Shown: piece after piece, positions 17,525 through 25,153 of the stretch
Layout: the number at the start of each line of letters is the position of its first letter
Position numbering within the stretch: the stretch's first letter is position 1
NCBI GenBank assembly: GCA_018698135.1
Contig: JABINZ010000096.1
Location: 1-32,444, forward strand
Reading direction: 5' to 3'
DNA length: 32,444 nt
Source of the DNA: Bacteroidota bacterium
GTDB lineage: Bacteria > Bacteroidota > Bacteroidia > CAILMK01 > JAAYUY01
Position numbers and translations under genes: made by a program
The notes under the pieces: model-generated
What the model was told of the DNA's origin: nothing
Seen by the model: the letters and a program-made list of their open reading frames with translations, nothing else
Databases searched by the model: none

Positions 17525-19441
17525 ATGAAATACGTAAAACTCTTTTTGTTTCTATCAACTTTTCTACTCTCCATGCAGCTTTTAGCAGATAATAAATATG
17601 CTGTTAGTGAAATTCCAAGTCAATTATTAGAAAATGCTCATGCCGTTGTTCGCTATGATTATTTGAAGTTTGAAACAAAGGGTGATCATAAGGGCACAAA
17701 AACGTTTAAATATGCAATAACAATTTTGAATGAGAATGGTCTGTACTATACGCACGTTACTGTTCCTTACGATAAAGATCACAAGCTTGTTTCTTTTGTT
17801 GGAAAAATTTATGATGCAAATGGAACTTTAATTAAAGTGCTAGATGCAGCTGAAGACATCATTGATATGTCAAATATTCCATTTGGAACATTGTTTACAG
17901 ATAGTAGAGTGAAAATTGCAGACATGCTAGTAGCGAAATTTCCTTTTACAATAGAGGTTGAGTATATCCAAAAGGTGAAAGATTTGCTTTTTTTTCCAAC
18001 ATTTTTATTTCAACCAAATAACGAAACTTCTGTTGAACAATCCATTTTCGAAATTGTTATTCCTGAGGGGAGCTCTTTTCGTTTTAAAGAGTTCAATTTT
18101 GAAGGAAAATTAGATTCCATTAAAGAGGGTAAAGTACTTAGGTATATTTGGACAGAAACAAATCTGAATGCCTTTGAAGATGAAGTATATAGCTTTCCCT
18201 TTGATAAAAGTCTATCGCGAATTATTACAACTGCCAATACGGTAAATTTCTATAATTACATAGGAAAAATAAGTACGTGGGAAGAATTTGGCAAATGGGT
18301 GTCCAGAATAAATGATGTAGACAGAGAACTTCCACTGGAGCTAAAAACTGAAATAAATGAATTAGTTAAAAATGCCTCAACCGAACTGGAGAAGATTCAA
18401 CTGATTTATAAATATGTGCAGTCGAATACACGCTATGTGAACATTTCCTACAATATTGGTGGACTTCGACCACAGCCTCCATCTACCGTGTATCACCTTG
18501 GATATGGTGATTGTAAAGCATTAACCATGTATACCATGGAGTTATTAAAAATTACAGGCATAAAGTCTCACTATACTTTAGTTAAATCAGGAAATAGTAA
18601 TACTGATATTCATATTTCACTTCCATCCTTTCAATTTAATCACGCTATTCTCTGTGTCCCTCAAGCTGAAGATACAATTTGGCTTGAATGTACAAGTCAG
18701 ACTTTACCATTTGGCTTTTTAGGTAGCTTTACTGATGATCGTCATGTTTTACTCATAACAGAAAAAGGAGGTAAAATTGCAAAAACCTCATTTTATGGAG
18801 TTAATGACAATAAAAGGTTTATGACTGCAGAAATAGATTTACAAAAGAGTGGAGATGCGGATGCAAAGCTTTCTTTTCATTATAAAGGTTTAGAATATGA
18901 TAAAGTTGATTTTGATCAGCTTATTGAGGCAGGTAACAGTTATCAAAAGGATTGGCTATACGAAAGTCTTGAATTGTCATCTTTTACAATAACAGAACTT
19001 GAATTCAAAGAAGATAGGAAAACAGTTCCTGAAGCAAATATCACCATGAATCTGGATATAAAAAGCTTCCTCTCATCAGGCAGCCATACTATGTATTTTC
19101 GTCCTAACATGTCACTGAAGTGGTTAAATATTCCAGCAATTGATTCCAATAGAAAAACAAATCTGTATTTTGAAGACGATTATCAGGATTCAATTTCCAT
19201 TGTTTACACCGTTCCATATGGTGCTGAAATAGACTATTTGCCTAGTGATAAAAACGAAACATCGGATTTTGGAGAGTATCATTGTTACTTTGAAAGGCTA
19301 GAGAAAAAGGTGTTCAGATATACGCGTAGCTTGAAAATACATAAAGGAAATTATCCTCCTGAAAAGTTTAATGAATATGTTGCTTTTGTCCGAAAAGTAG
19401 TTAAAGCTGATAAGGAACTTGTTATCTTAAAAAAGACATAA
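17525..19441 (+). CDS. Secreted DUF3857/transglutaminase-like protein, triad intact
   Basis: A 638-residue exported protein. The signal peptide ends ...FLLSMQLLA (cleavage after about residue 21). The DUF3857-like beta domain (about 40-240) contains TKTFKYAITILNENGLYYTHV and KFPFTIEVEYIQKV. The transglutaminase-like core (about 285-395) contains YVQSNTRYVNISYNIGG, then Cys330 in GYGDCKALTM, His373 in FNHAIL, and an acidic residue at Glu388 (WLECT, where the family usually has Asp). A C-terminal beta-rich region follows. Members of this superfamily act as proteases, transglutaminases or amidases; the substrate here is unknown. It lies 15 bp after the degenerate paralogue, in the same transcript, which suggests that the two proteins act together in the periplasm or at the surface. 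It converges with the GNAT-like gene. Confidence 0.88.
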   Translation: MKYVKLFLFLSTFLLSMQLLADNKYAVSEIPSQLLENAHAVVRYDYLKFETKGDHKGTKTFKYAITILNENGLYYTHVTVPYDKDHKLVSFVGKIYDANGTLIKVLDAAEDIIDMSNIPFGTLFTDSRVKIADMLVAKFPFTIEVEYIQKVKDLLFFPTFLFQPNNETSVEQSIFEIVIPEGSSFRFKEFNFEGKLDSIKEGKVLRYIWTETNLNAFEDEVYSFPFDKSLSRIITTANTVNFYNYIGKISTWEEFGKWVSRINDVDRELPLELKTEINELVKNASTELEKIQLIYKYVQSNTRYVNISYNIGGLRPQPPSTVYHLGYGDCKALTMYTMELLKITGIKSHYTLVKSGNSNTDIHISLPSFQFNHAILCVPQAEDTIWLECTSQTLPFGFLGSFTDDRHVLLITEKGGKIAKTSFYGVNDNKRFMTAEIDLQKSGDADAKLSFHYKGLEYDKVDFDQLIEAGNSYQKDWLYESLELSSFTITELEFKEDRKTVPEANITMNLDIKSFLSSGSHTMYFRPNMSLKWLNIPAIDSNRKTNLYFEDDYQDSISIVYTVPYGAEIDYLPSDKNETSDFGEYHCYFERLEKKVFRYTRSLKIHKGNYPPEKFNEYVAFVRKVVKADKELVILKKT

Positions 19442-19470
19442 TCAATAAAACTGTTGAATTTTGAACTTGC

Positions 19471-20586
19471 CTACAGGCTTTTTTTGAATATCCGAAACTT
19501 CTTATAGGCAACTCCACCCATTTTCTCCATTTCGGCTCTCACTTTCTCATTTTCTTCCAACTCAAGATGTGAATCGATATGGTCGTATCCTTTTTCCAAA
19601 GCTGATTCGATCATTTTGCTACCCATCAAAACATCCAATCCTCGTCCTCGATATTCTTGTTTAACAGCTCCTAATAATAAAACCAATCGTTTCGTTTCTT
19701 TTTGTGATTTCCAAATCTTGAAAATGCCAAAAGGAATAACATAGCCTTTAGATTTTTTGATGCCTTCACTGATATCAGGCATGCCAATAATAAATGCAAC
19801 AGGCTCATCTTGTTTCATGACAACTTTAACAAAAGCAGGATCAATTACCGGTAAATATCGACTGGCAAAATCGTCCATTTCTTTTTTCTCAAAAGGTATA
19901 AAACCATAAATTTCGTTGAAAGTTTCATTGACAAGACCGAAGATGGGACGAATATAGGGTTTAAGTTTTCGTCTGCTTTTGAATTCCAGAAGATTAAAGT
20001 CACCATTTCTAACTACCCTTTCCTGAATTCTCGTATAGAATAATGGTATTTCGCAAGGGACATCTACTTTATAAGCAAATAAGTCAACTTCTTTGGAATA
20101 ACCTCTTTCTTCAAGAAATGTGATAAGTTCTGGTGTATTATAGTTTGTAATAATAACTGGCTTATGTTCAAATCCTTCAATTAAATAACCTTGAGGATCT
20201 TTGTCTGAAAAACCAAACGGACCGACTATTTTTTTTGCTCCTTTCTCTTTTGCCCAATTTTCCATTGTTTCCAAAAGAGCTGATAACACTTCGTTATCTT
20301 GACCTTCCATCCAGATAAAACGTGCATTATTATTCATGCTTAGCTCATTGTAGCGATGATTTATGACGCCCATGATACGGCCTACAGCGGTTTTGTTTTT
20401 ATAGGCTAAAAGCAAAATTGTATCGCAATATGAAAATGACTTATTTTTTTTAGGATTAAAATAAATCTTATCATCCATATATACGGGTGGAATCCAATCG
20501 GGTTCTGATTTATGCAATTTAGATGGGAGGAAAATGAAGGTTCGGAGATCTTTTTTGGACTTAACTTCTCGTATCGTTATCGTCAT
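19471..20586 (-). CDS. GNAT-like acyltransferase family protein (YghO-like)
   Basis: A 371-residue soluble protein with two GNAT-like halves. The C-terminal half has the acyl-CoA binding loop QEYRGRGLDVLMG (RGRG at 313-316) after a strand LVLLLGAVK, and it ends with SHLELEENEKVRAEMEKMGG. The N-terminal half has WIPPVYMDDKIYFNPKKN and GPFGFSDKDPQGYLIEGFE. This arrangement resembles the YghO-type family, which is widespread in Bacteroidota and usually labelled hypothetical or N-acetyltransferase. I recall a proposed bacterial ceramide synthase being of GNAT type, which would suit sphingolipid-making Bacteroidota, but that link is speculative here. It has its own -7 box, 135 bp downstream of secG, and converges with the transglutaminase gene. 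Confidence 0.75.
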   Translation of the reverse strand: MTITIREVKSKKDLRTFIFLPSKLHKSEPDWIPPVYMDDKIYFNPKKNKSFSYCDTILLLAYKNKTAVGRIMGVINHRYNELSMNNNARFIWMEGQDNEVLSALLETMENWAKEKGAKKIVGPFGFSDKDPQGYLIEGFEHKPVIITNYNTPELITFLEERGYSKEVDLFAYKVDVPCEIPLFYTRIQERVVRNGDFNLLEFKSRRKLKPYIRPIFGLVNETFNEIYGFIPFEKKEMDDFASRYLPVIDPAFVKVVMKQDEPVAFIIGMPDISEGIKKSKGYVIPFGIFKIWKSQKETKRLVLLLGAVKQEYRGRGLDVLMGSKMIESALEKGYDHIDSHLELEENEKVRAEMEKMGGVAYKKFRIFKKSL

Positions 20587-20624
20587 TCATTGAAAATAAT
20601 GATATTGATTGATCTATTGCTAAA

Positions 20625-20646
20625 TCAATTAATACCGATTAATTGA
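20625..20646 (-). other. Perfect 9-bp hairpin in the leader of the GNAT-like gene
   Basis: TCAATTAAT (20625-20633) and ATTAATTGA (20638-20646) are perfect inverted repeats around a 4-nt spacer. The element lies between the candidate -7 box (20658-20665) and the gene start (20586). If that box is used, it would fold in the 5' UTR about 40 nt before the start codon; otherwise it may be an operator. Confidence 0.35.
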
Positions 20647-20657
20647 AATTGATAACA

Positions 20658-20665
20658 CAAAAATA
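20658..20665 (-). promoter_or_regulatory. Candidate -7 box for the GNAT-like gene
   Basis: TATTTTTG on the minus strand (+ strand CAAAAATA) matches TAnnTTTG in the 135-bp gap between secG and the GNAT-like gene. No TTG at a good -33 distance is visible. Confidence 0.4.
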
Positions 20666-20721
20666 ATGGAAATGAATAGTAAAAGAAAGGATGAAGCTTT
20701 GATATAAATCAATAATATGAT

Positions 20722-21066
20722 TTATTCTTCTGGAGTTTCTCCAGTTGCTTGTTGTTGTTCTGCTGCTCCTTGAGGAATCGGTGCGGCCATATCTTCAATT
20801 TGATCACTCATCATTGAATCACGTCCTTGTTGATAGCTGTTGTCAGGAATAAAAACGATGGTTAATACAACTATCGCAAAAATACCAATTGCAACATACC
20901 AAGTAGCTTTTTCAAGAAAATCGGCTGTTTGACGAGCACCAATAACCTGACTGGCTGAACCTCCAAAAGTTGCAGATACTCCACCACCTTTTGGGTTTTG
21001 AGCTAAAATTACAAGAATAAGAAAAAGTGCTGCAAGAATCAATATTATTAATAAAAACGTAAGCAT
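20722..21066 (-). CDS. secG: Preprotein translocase subunit SecG
   Basis: A 114-residue inner-membrane subunit of the SecYEG channel. It has two hydrophobic helices (about 2-22, LTFLLIILILAALFLILVIL, and 54-74, ATWYVAIGIFAIVVLTIVFI) joined by the conserved loop AQNPKGGGVSATFGGSASQVIGARQTADFLEK. The Gln/Glu-rich C-terminal tail is longer than in Escherichia coli, as is usual in Bacteroidota. The ATG lies 1 bp after the stop of the TPR gene, in the activator-lptE-TPR-secG run. Confidence 0.95.
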   Translation of the reverse strand: MLTFLLIILILAALFLILVILAQNPKGGGVSATFGGSASQVIGARQTADFLEKATWYVAIGIFAIVVLTIVFIPDNSYQQGRDSMMSDQIEDMAAPIPQGAAEQQQATGETPEE

Positions 21067-21067
21067 A

Positions 21068-21646
21068 TTATTCGTTTATTTTATCTTCTAGATGTTTTAT
21101 TAGGAGGGCAAAGTAATCACTTTTTTCAGGATTAATCAAGGATAATTTTTGGTAAATTTTAATTGCTTTATCATGCCTGCCTTGCATGATGTATATTTTT
21201 GCCAATGTTTCGCTTGCAAAAATCTCCTCTTCTTCAATACTTTTAGATGCTTTTTCAGCTGGATTGTAAAAACTGCTAATGGGTTTTTTAATACTGGGCT
21301 TGGTTTTGATAAAGCGATCGATGAGTGCATCGCTGGCAGTACTCTCCTTGTTTTGAATGGATTTTGTGCCTCTCATTACGCTACTGACCACATCCCTTCC
21401 TTTATGAGTAAAATCTGCTGAAAAGTAATGGTGCATTTTTGCTCTGCTTCCTGCATAAATAGCTGCTTCCCTTAAATAGCTATTTGAAAATACACTTTCA
21501 GTTTGATTAATGGCAATGGAATGAAGCAAATGTGCAGATTGAAAATAAGGGTATTTTTCCTTAAGCTCATTCAATAAGTCAACATCCGGTTTGTATAATA
21601 AACTGGAAGGATTGCTGATATAACCAATGATTTTGACTTCATTCAT
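21068..21646 (-). CDS. Small TPR-containing protein between lptE and secG
   Basis: A 192-residue soluble protein without signal peptide. The N-terminal part (LLNELKEKYPYFQSAHLLHSIAINQTES, about 24-50) is helical. The middle is low in complexity and basic. A single clear tetratricopeptide-type helix pair lies near the C-terminus (ETLAKIYIMQGRHDKAIKIY and QKLSLINPEKSDYFALLIK, about 145-185). Proteins of this kind recur between lptE and secG in Bacteroidota; their role is unknown. The genes on both sides are 1 bp away, so translation is coupled. A link to envelope assembly or secretion is inferred only from context. Confidence 0.8.
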   Translation of the reverse strand: MNEVKIIGYISNPSSLLYKPDVDLLNELKEKYPYFQSAHLLHSIAINQTESVFSNSYLREAAIYAGSRAKMHHYFSADFTHKGRDVVSSVMRGTKSIQNKESTASDALIDRFIKTKPSIKKPISSFYNPAEKASKSIEEEEIFASETLAKIYIMQGRHDKAIKIYQKLSLINPEKSDYFALLIKHLEDKINE

Positions 21647-21647
21647 T

Positions 21648-22163
21648 TTACCAGTTATTTACTGCTCTATTAAAAATGTCTTGAATAAGCATTTCGCTGA
21701 TTTCAGTAATAAGCTCGTCTTCAATAGCAGAAAGGTCTTCATTGCTGTCGTAGTCTATATAATTTGAGAAATTAACGCTGAAATTCTGGTCGGTATTCAT
21801 TTTGTTTTCATAAACAACTTTAACGCTAATAATTAAGCGTGTTGTTGTAGCTATTTCGCCACTACTTACACTGGAAGGACCTGTTTTGTAATTGGTTATG
21901 GTTCCTTCAAAAATAATATCCCCATCCGAATTGGTATGTGTTAAATTCATTTCATTTCTGAACTTATCTTTCAATTGTTCAGTTAAATCATCGGCTAAGG
22001 ATGGAACCACGATGCTGGCTTGATTGCTAAAAGGAATTACAGTGAAACTTTTAATATCGGGGTGTAAGTCTGCACCGCTTAAACTATATATTCCACATTG
22101 CATAAATAAAATTGGAGTACATAGTACTAAAGTAAAAACAGATATTAATTTCAAAAGTCTCAT
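21648..22163 (-). CDS. lptE: LPS assembly lipoprotein LptE
   Basis: A 171-residue outer-membrane lipoprotein with signal peptide and lipobox (ILFMQC, lipidated Cys23), followed by the Bacteroidota LptE opening CGIYSLSGADLHPDIKSFTVIPFSN. LptE plugs the LptD barrel, which inserts lipopolysaccharide in the outer leaflet. The mixed alpha/beta body (LADDLTEQLKDKFRNEMNL, then GTITNYKTGPSSV) fits the family. It lies 31 bp after the AAA+ activator gene and 1 bp before the TPR gene. No lptD is in the window. Confidence 0.88.
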   Translation of the reverse strand: MRLLKLISVFTLVLCTPILFMQCGIYSLSGADLHPDIKSFTVIPFSNQASIVVPSLADDLTEQLKDKFRNEMNLTHTNSDGDIIFEGTITNYKTGPSSVSSGEIATTTRLIISVKVVYENKMNTDQNFSVNFSNYIDYDSNEDLSAIEDELITEISEMLIQDIFNRAVNNW

Positions 22164-22194
22164 AATTTTTAAAAGCTGTGCAAAGATCAGGCGA

Positions 22195-23454
22195 TTATAA
22201 ATCTTCCAAAGAATATTCTTTGATTTTACGGTATAAAGTTCTTTCTGAAATCCCTAATTCTTTTGCAGCCGGTTTTCTTTTACCTTTATGTCGAACCAGC
22301 GCAACTTTAATCATTTCTTTTTCTTTCTCAGCTAATGATAGTGTTTCCTGCACTTCAATCACATCTGTATTTTCTGAATAAACTTCAGAATCAGTGATAT
22401 CGTTGTCTTTGCCAAATCGGTAGCTTGCATCTGAAAGGTTGTTTCCTGCTTTAAGCAATCTGTCGGTAGCTGTTTCAATAGTTTGCTCGAAATCATCACC
22501 CTGGTTTCGTACATTCTTCAACACATCGTATACTGCAGTTTTAACCTCAGTCACATCTTTGCGTATGTCGATCAGGAATTTATATAACAAATCACGCTCT
22601 TTAACACCATCATCTGCTTCAAAAGAGTGCTGTTTAATCGGTACCAATTCTTTTGATACAGCTTCTGGAAGATATTCGTGTAAGATAGCTCCTGTGATAT
22701 TTCGTTCTGCTTCCAGTATGGATATTTGCTCGACCAGATTTTTAAGCTGTCGTATGTTTCCAGGCCAATATTGAGTTTGTAACATCGTCACAGCCTCATC
22801 ATTAAATTCGATAAGTGGTGTTTTGTATTTTTCAGCAAAATCCATGGCAAAACGGGCAGCCAAAAACATAATATCCTCTTTTCGGTTTCTTAATGCCGGA
22901 ATAGGAATGGTTACTGTTGATAAGCGATAAAATAAATCTTCGCGAAACTTATTGTTTTTAGTTTGTTCCAAGAGGTCCTTATTGGAAGCTGCAATCAGTC
23001 TCACATCTGTTTTCATCACATTGGATGAACCCACTTTGATAAATTCACCTGTTTCAAGAACCCTGAGTAAACGTGATTGTGTTTCTAATGGTAGTTCGCT
23101 AATTTCATCCAGAAAAATAGTACCGCCATTAACGGTTTCAAAATATCCTTTCCTGGAGTCGTAAGCGTTGGTGAATGCTCCTTTTTCATGACCAAATAAT
23201 TCGGAATCGATAGTTCCTTCAGGAATAGCAGCACAATTGACAGCGATAAAATGACCATGTTTTCTTTTGCTGGTATGATGGATGATTTTTGAAAATGCCT
23301 CTTTTCCTACACCACTTTCTCCAGATATTAAAACACTTATATCTGTAGGTGCAACTTTTAATGCTTTCTCAATCGCGCGATTTAAGAAAGTATGATTGCC
23401 AACTATTTCAAAACGATTTTTTACTTCCTGAATTTTATTTTGAGATATCATCAT
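22195..23454 (-). CDS. Sigma54-type AAA+ transcriptional activator, variant GAFTNA loop
   Basis: A 419-residue regulator without a receiver domain. The AAA+ domain spans about 15-260, with Walker A GESGVGKE (45-52), Walker B GGTIFLDE (110-117), and FREDLFYRLS and WPGNIRQLKNL further on. A long charged linker (about 265-375) with coiled-coil character leads to a Fis-type helix-turn-helix (RKPAAKELGISERTLYRKI, 393-411). The loop that contacts sigma54 is normally GAFTGA; here it is GAFTNA (92-97). It heads the lptE-TPR-secG operon, a common Bacteroidota arrangement, and may regulate envelope genes. With no sensory domain its activity is probably set by level or by partners. Two adjacent ATGs (23454 and 23451) are possible starts. 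Confidence 0.9.
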   Translation of the reverse strand: MMISQNKIQEVKNRFEIVGNHTFLNRAIEKALKVAPTDISVLISGESGVGKEAFSKIIHHTSKRKHGHFIAVNCAAIPEGTIDSELFGHEKGAFTNAYDSRKGYFETVNGGTIFLDEISELPLETQSRLLRVLETGEFIKVGSSNVMKTDVRLIAASNKDLLEQTKNNKFREDLFYRLSTVTIPIPALRNRKEDIMFLAARFAMDFAEKYKTPLIEFNDEAVTMLQTQYWPGNIRQLKNLVEQISILEAERNITGAILHEYLPEAVSKELVPIKQHSFEADDGVKERDLLYKFLIDIRKDVTEVKTAVYDVLKNVRNQGDDFEQTIETATDRLLKAGNNLSDASYRFGKDNDITDSEVYSENTDVIEVQETLSLAEKEKEMIKVALVRHKGKRKPAAKELGISERTLYRKIKEYSLEDL

Positions 23455-23507
23455 AATTCACTGCTATTAATCACAAATAGAATAAGAAGGCTTATTCATA
23501 TGTAGTG

Positions 23508-23515
23508 CAAATTTA
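23508..23515 (-). promoter_or_regulatory. Candidate -7 box for the AAA+ activator operon
   Basis: TAAATTTG on the minus strand (+ strand CAAATTTA) matches TAnnTTTG about 54 bp upstream of the activator ATG. No clear TTG at -33 is visible. Confidence 0.4.
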
Positions 23516-23588
23516 GCAATTATTAAATATTTAGATTGCCATTATTTGAAAGGATGATGCTTATTTTATTTCTCTTCAAAACAATTAT

Positions 23589-23632
23589 CCAATTAATGCC
23601 TGTTGAACATCTTTTTTAAAACAGGCAATTGG
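23589..23632. other. Bulged inverted repeat in the divergent gap 23455-23704
   Basis: TGCCTGTT (23597-23604) pairs with AACAGGCA (23620-23627). An outer CCAAT (23589-23593) pairs with ATTGG (23628-23632), leaving a 3-nt TAA bulge on the left arm, for 13 pairs in total and a 15-nt loop. The right end overlaps the TTG of the symporter promoter. The position between divergent genes suggests an operator; a terminator is unlikely because no gene ends here. Confidence 0.4.
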
Positions 23633-23656
23633 TTTAAAATGGAGTTTGTATGTTTG
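23629..23656 (+). promoter_or_regulatory. Probable promoter of the tandem symporter genes
   Basis: TTG at 23629-23631 and TATGTTTG at 23649-23656 (17-bp spacing) fit the -33/-7 pattern, about 50 bp before the ATG at 23705. The -33 element is part of the inverted repeat 23589-23632. Confidence 0.55.
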
Positions 23657-23704
23657 TTAGGTAAATTAATTATTTGATTTTCTCATCAAAACCATTCATG
23701 TCAA

Positions 23705-25144
23705 ATGGCAAATGTGTTACAGTTCATAGATAAATTACTGGTAAACTATAACGACTATATCGGTGGTTATGCAATTTTACTACTACTAATTCCAACTGGC
23801 TTATATTTCATTATTCGTCTTAAGTTTATAAATGTTACAAAAATTTGGCATTCCATTCGGGTAGTTGCTGGTAAATATGATAGCCCTGAAGATAAAGGAG
23901 ATGTGAATCATTTCAAGGCTTTAACCACCGCATTATCTGCAACTGTAGGAACTGGAAATATAGTAGGTGTGGCATTGGCCATTTATTGGGGTGGTCCTGG
24001 TGCTATTTTCTGGATGTGGGTAACCGGTTTTCTGGGTATGATTATTAAGTATACCGAATGCACGCTTGCACATAAATACCGACAGTTTAATTCGGATGGA
24101 ACTGTTTCCGGTGGACCGATGTACTACATGGAATTTGGATTAAAAAAGAAGTTAGGACGCTTTGCCAAAGTTTTAGCCATCATATTTGCGCTAGCGGCCA
24201 TTTTGTGTTCACTCGGAACAGGAAACATGGCGCAGTCCAATTCCATGACTGGTGTGTTTTTGTCCAGTTTTAATATTGCTGATGCTATTACGATTGTAGG
24301 ATTAAGCATTTCAACCAAATACATAACAGCAGCTGTCATAACACTCTTGGTGTTGTTAGTGATTGTTGGTGGATTGAAACGTATTGCAGATGTAACTTCA
24401 AAGCTTGTACCTATTATGGCTGTTTTGTATTTTGTCAGTTCTATTACAGTTGTTTTATTAATGTATAAGGAGGTTCCAGCAGCCTTTGCGCTAATTTTTA
24501 AAAGTGCATTTACAGGAAGTGCTGCTGCAGGTGGTTTTGTTGGATCTACATTTATGATGACATTGATATGGGGAGTTCGTAGAGGATTGTTTTCCAATGA
24601 AGCTGGACAAGGCTCGGCTCCTATTGCACATGCTGCAGCAAAAACGGAATACTCGGCAAGAGAAGGAATGGTAGCTTCTTTGGAACCTTTAGTCGACACT
24701 TTAATCATTTGTACATTAACGGCATTGGTTATAATTGTTACCGGAGCATGGAAATCGGGGGCAGAAGAATTTGCAATGACTGTTACAGGAATGGAAACAG
24801 GATTAGGTAAAATTGGTTTTGCATCTTCCGCAAAATACATTGTCTCCATAGGTCTTTTGTTATTTGCCTTTAGTACCATTATAAGTTGGTCATACTATGG
24901 CTCTCGGTCTGTTATTTATTTATTCGGAGAAAAATATGTGACTCCATATCGATACTTGTACGCATTATTTGTTTTTTTTGGCTGTATTTGGGGAGTGGAT
25001 ATCGTATGGCATTTTGTTGATGCAGTGATTACTTTTATGACTATTCCCAACCTGATTGCCATTCTTCTACTATCATCGGTAGTTATGTCGGAAACAAAAC
25101 GATATTTTAAAGACATGAAACAATTGAAGAAACAAAATAATTAG
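23705..25144 (+). CDS. Alanine/glycine:cation symporter (AgcS family), first of a tandem pair
   Basis: A 479-residue inner-membrane transporter with about ten to eleven hydrophobic helices. The family signatures are ALSATVGTGNIVGVALAIYWGGPGAIFWMW (helix 2 region, GTGN at 82-85), FLGMIIKYTECTLAHKYR, SGGPMYYMEFGL, and GLFSNEAGQGSAPIAHAAAKT, plus a late SWSYYGSRSVIYLFG. Members import alanine, glycine or related small amino acids with Na+ or H+. It is followed 9 bp later by a paralogue, so the two form one transcript. Substrate and ion are not decidable by eye. The ATG at 23705 gives the normal N-terminus (FIDKLLVNYNDYIGGYAILL). Confidence 0.93.
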   Translation: MANVLQFIDKLLVNYNDYIGGYAILLLLIPTGLYFIIRLKFINVTKIWHSIRVVAGKYDSPEDKGDVNHFKALTTALSATVGTGNIVGVALAIYWGGPGAIFWMWVTGFLGMIIKYTECTLAHKYRQFNSDGTVSGGPMYYMEFGLKKKLGRFAKVLAIIFALAAILCSLGTGNMAQSNSMTGVFLSSFNIADAITIVGLSISTKYITAAVITLLVLLVIVGGLKRIADVTSKLVPIMAVLYFVSSITVVLLMYKEVPAAFALIFKSAFTGSAAAGGFVGSTFMMTLIWGVRRGLFSNEAGQGSAPIAHAAAKTEYSAREGMVASLEPLVDTLIICTLTALVIIVTGAWKSGAEEFAMTVTGMETGLGKIGFASSAKYIVSIGLLLFAFSTIISWSYYGSRSVIYLFGEKYVTPYRYLYALFVFFGCIWGVDIVWHFVDAVITFMTIPNLIAILLLSSVVMSETKRYFKDMKQLKKQNN

Positions 25145-25153
25145 TTTTTTAAG

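Noticed and set aside
19469-19485. Terminator between the converging transglutaminase and GNAT-like genes
   Set aside because: GCCT-AC-AGGC followed by seven T looks suggestive, but the stem allows only three or four pairs with a very tight loop and it overlaps the GNAT-like stop codon.
20706-20723. AAATCA/TGATTT hairpin at the secG stop
   Set aside because: A six-pair A/T stem without a T-run is within chance for this base composition.
24124-24879. 251-codon open frame on the minus strand
   Set aside because: It lies wholly inside the first symporter gene, has no recognisable domain and mirrors the bias of the opposite strand.
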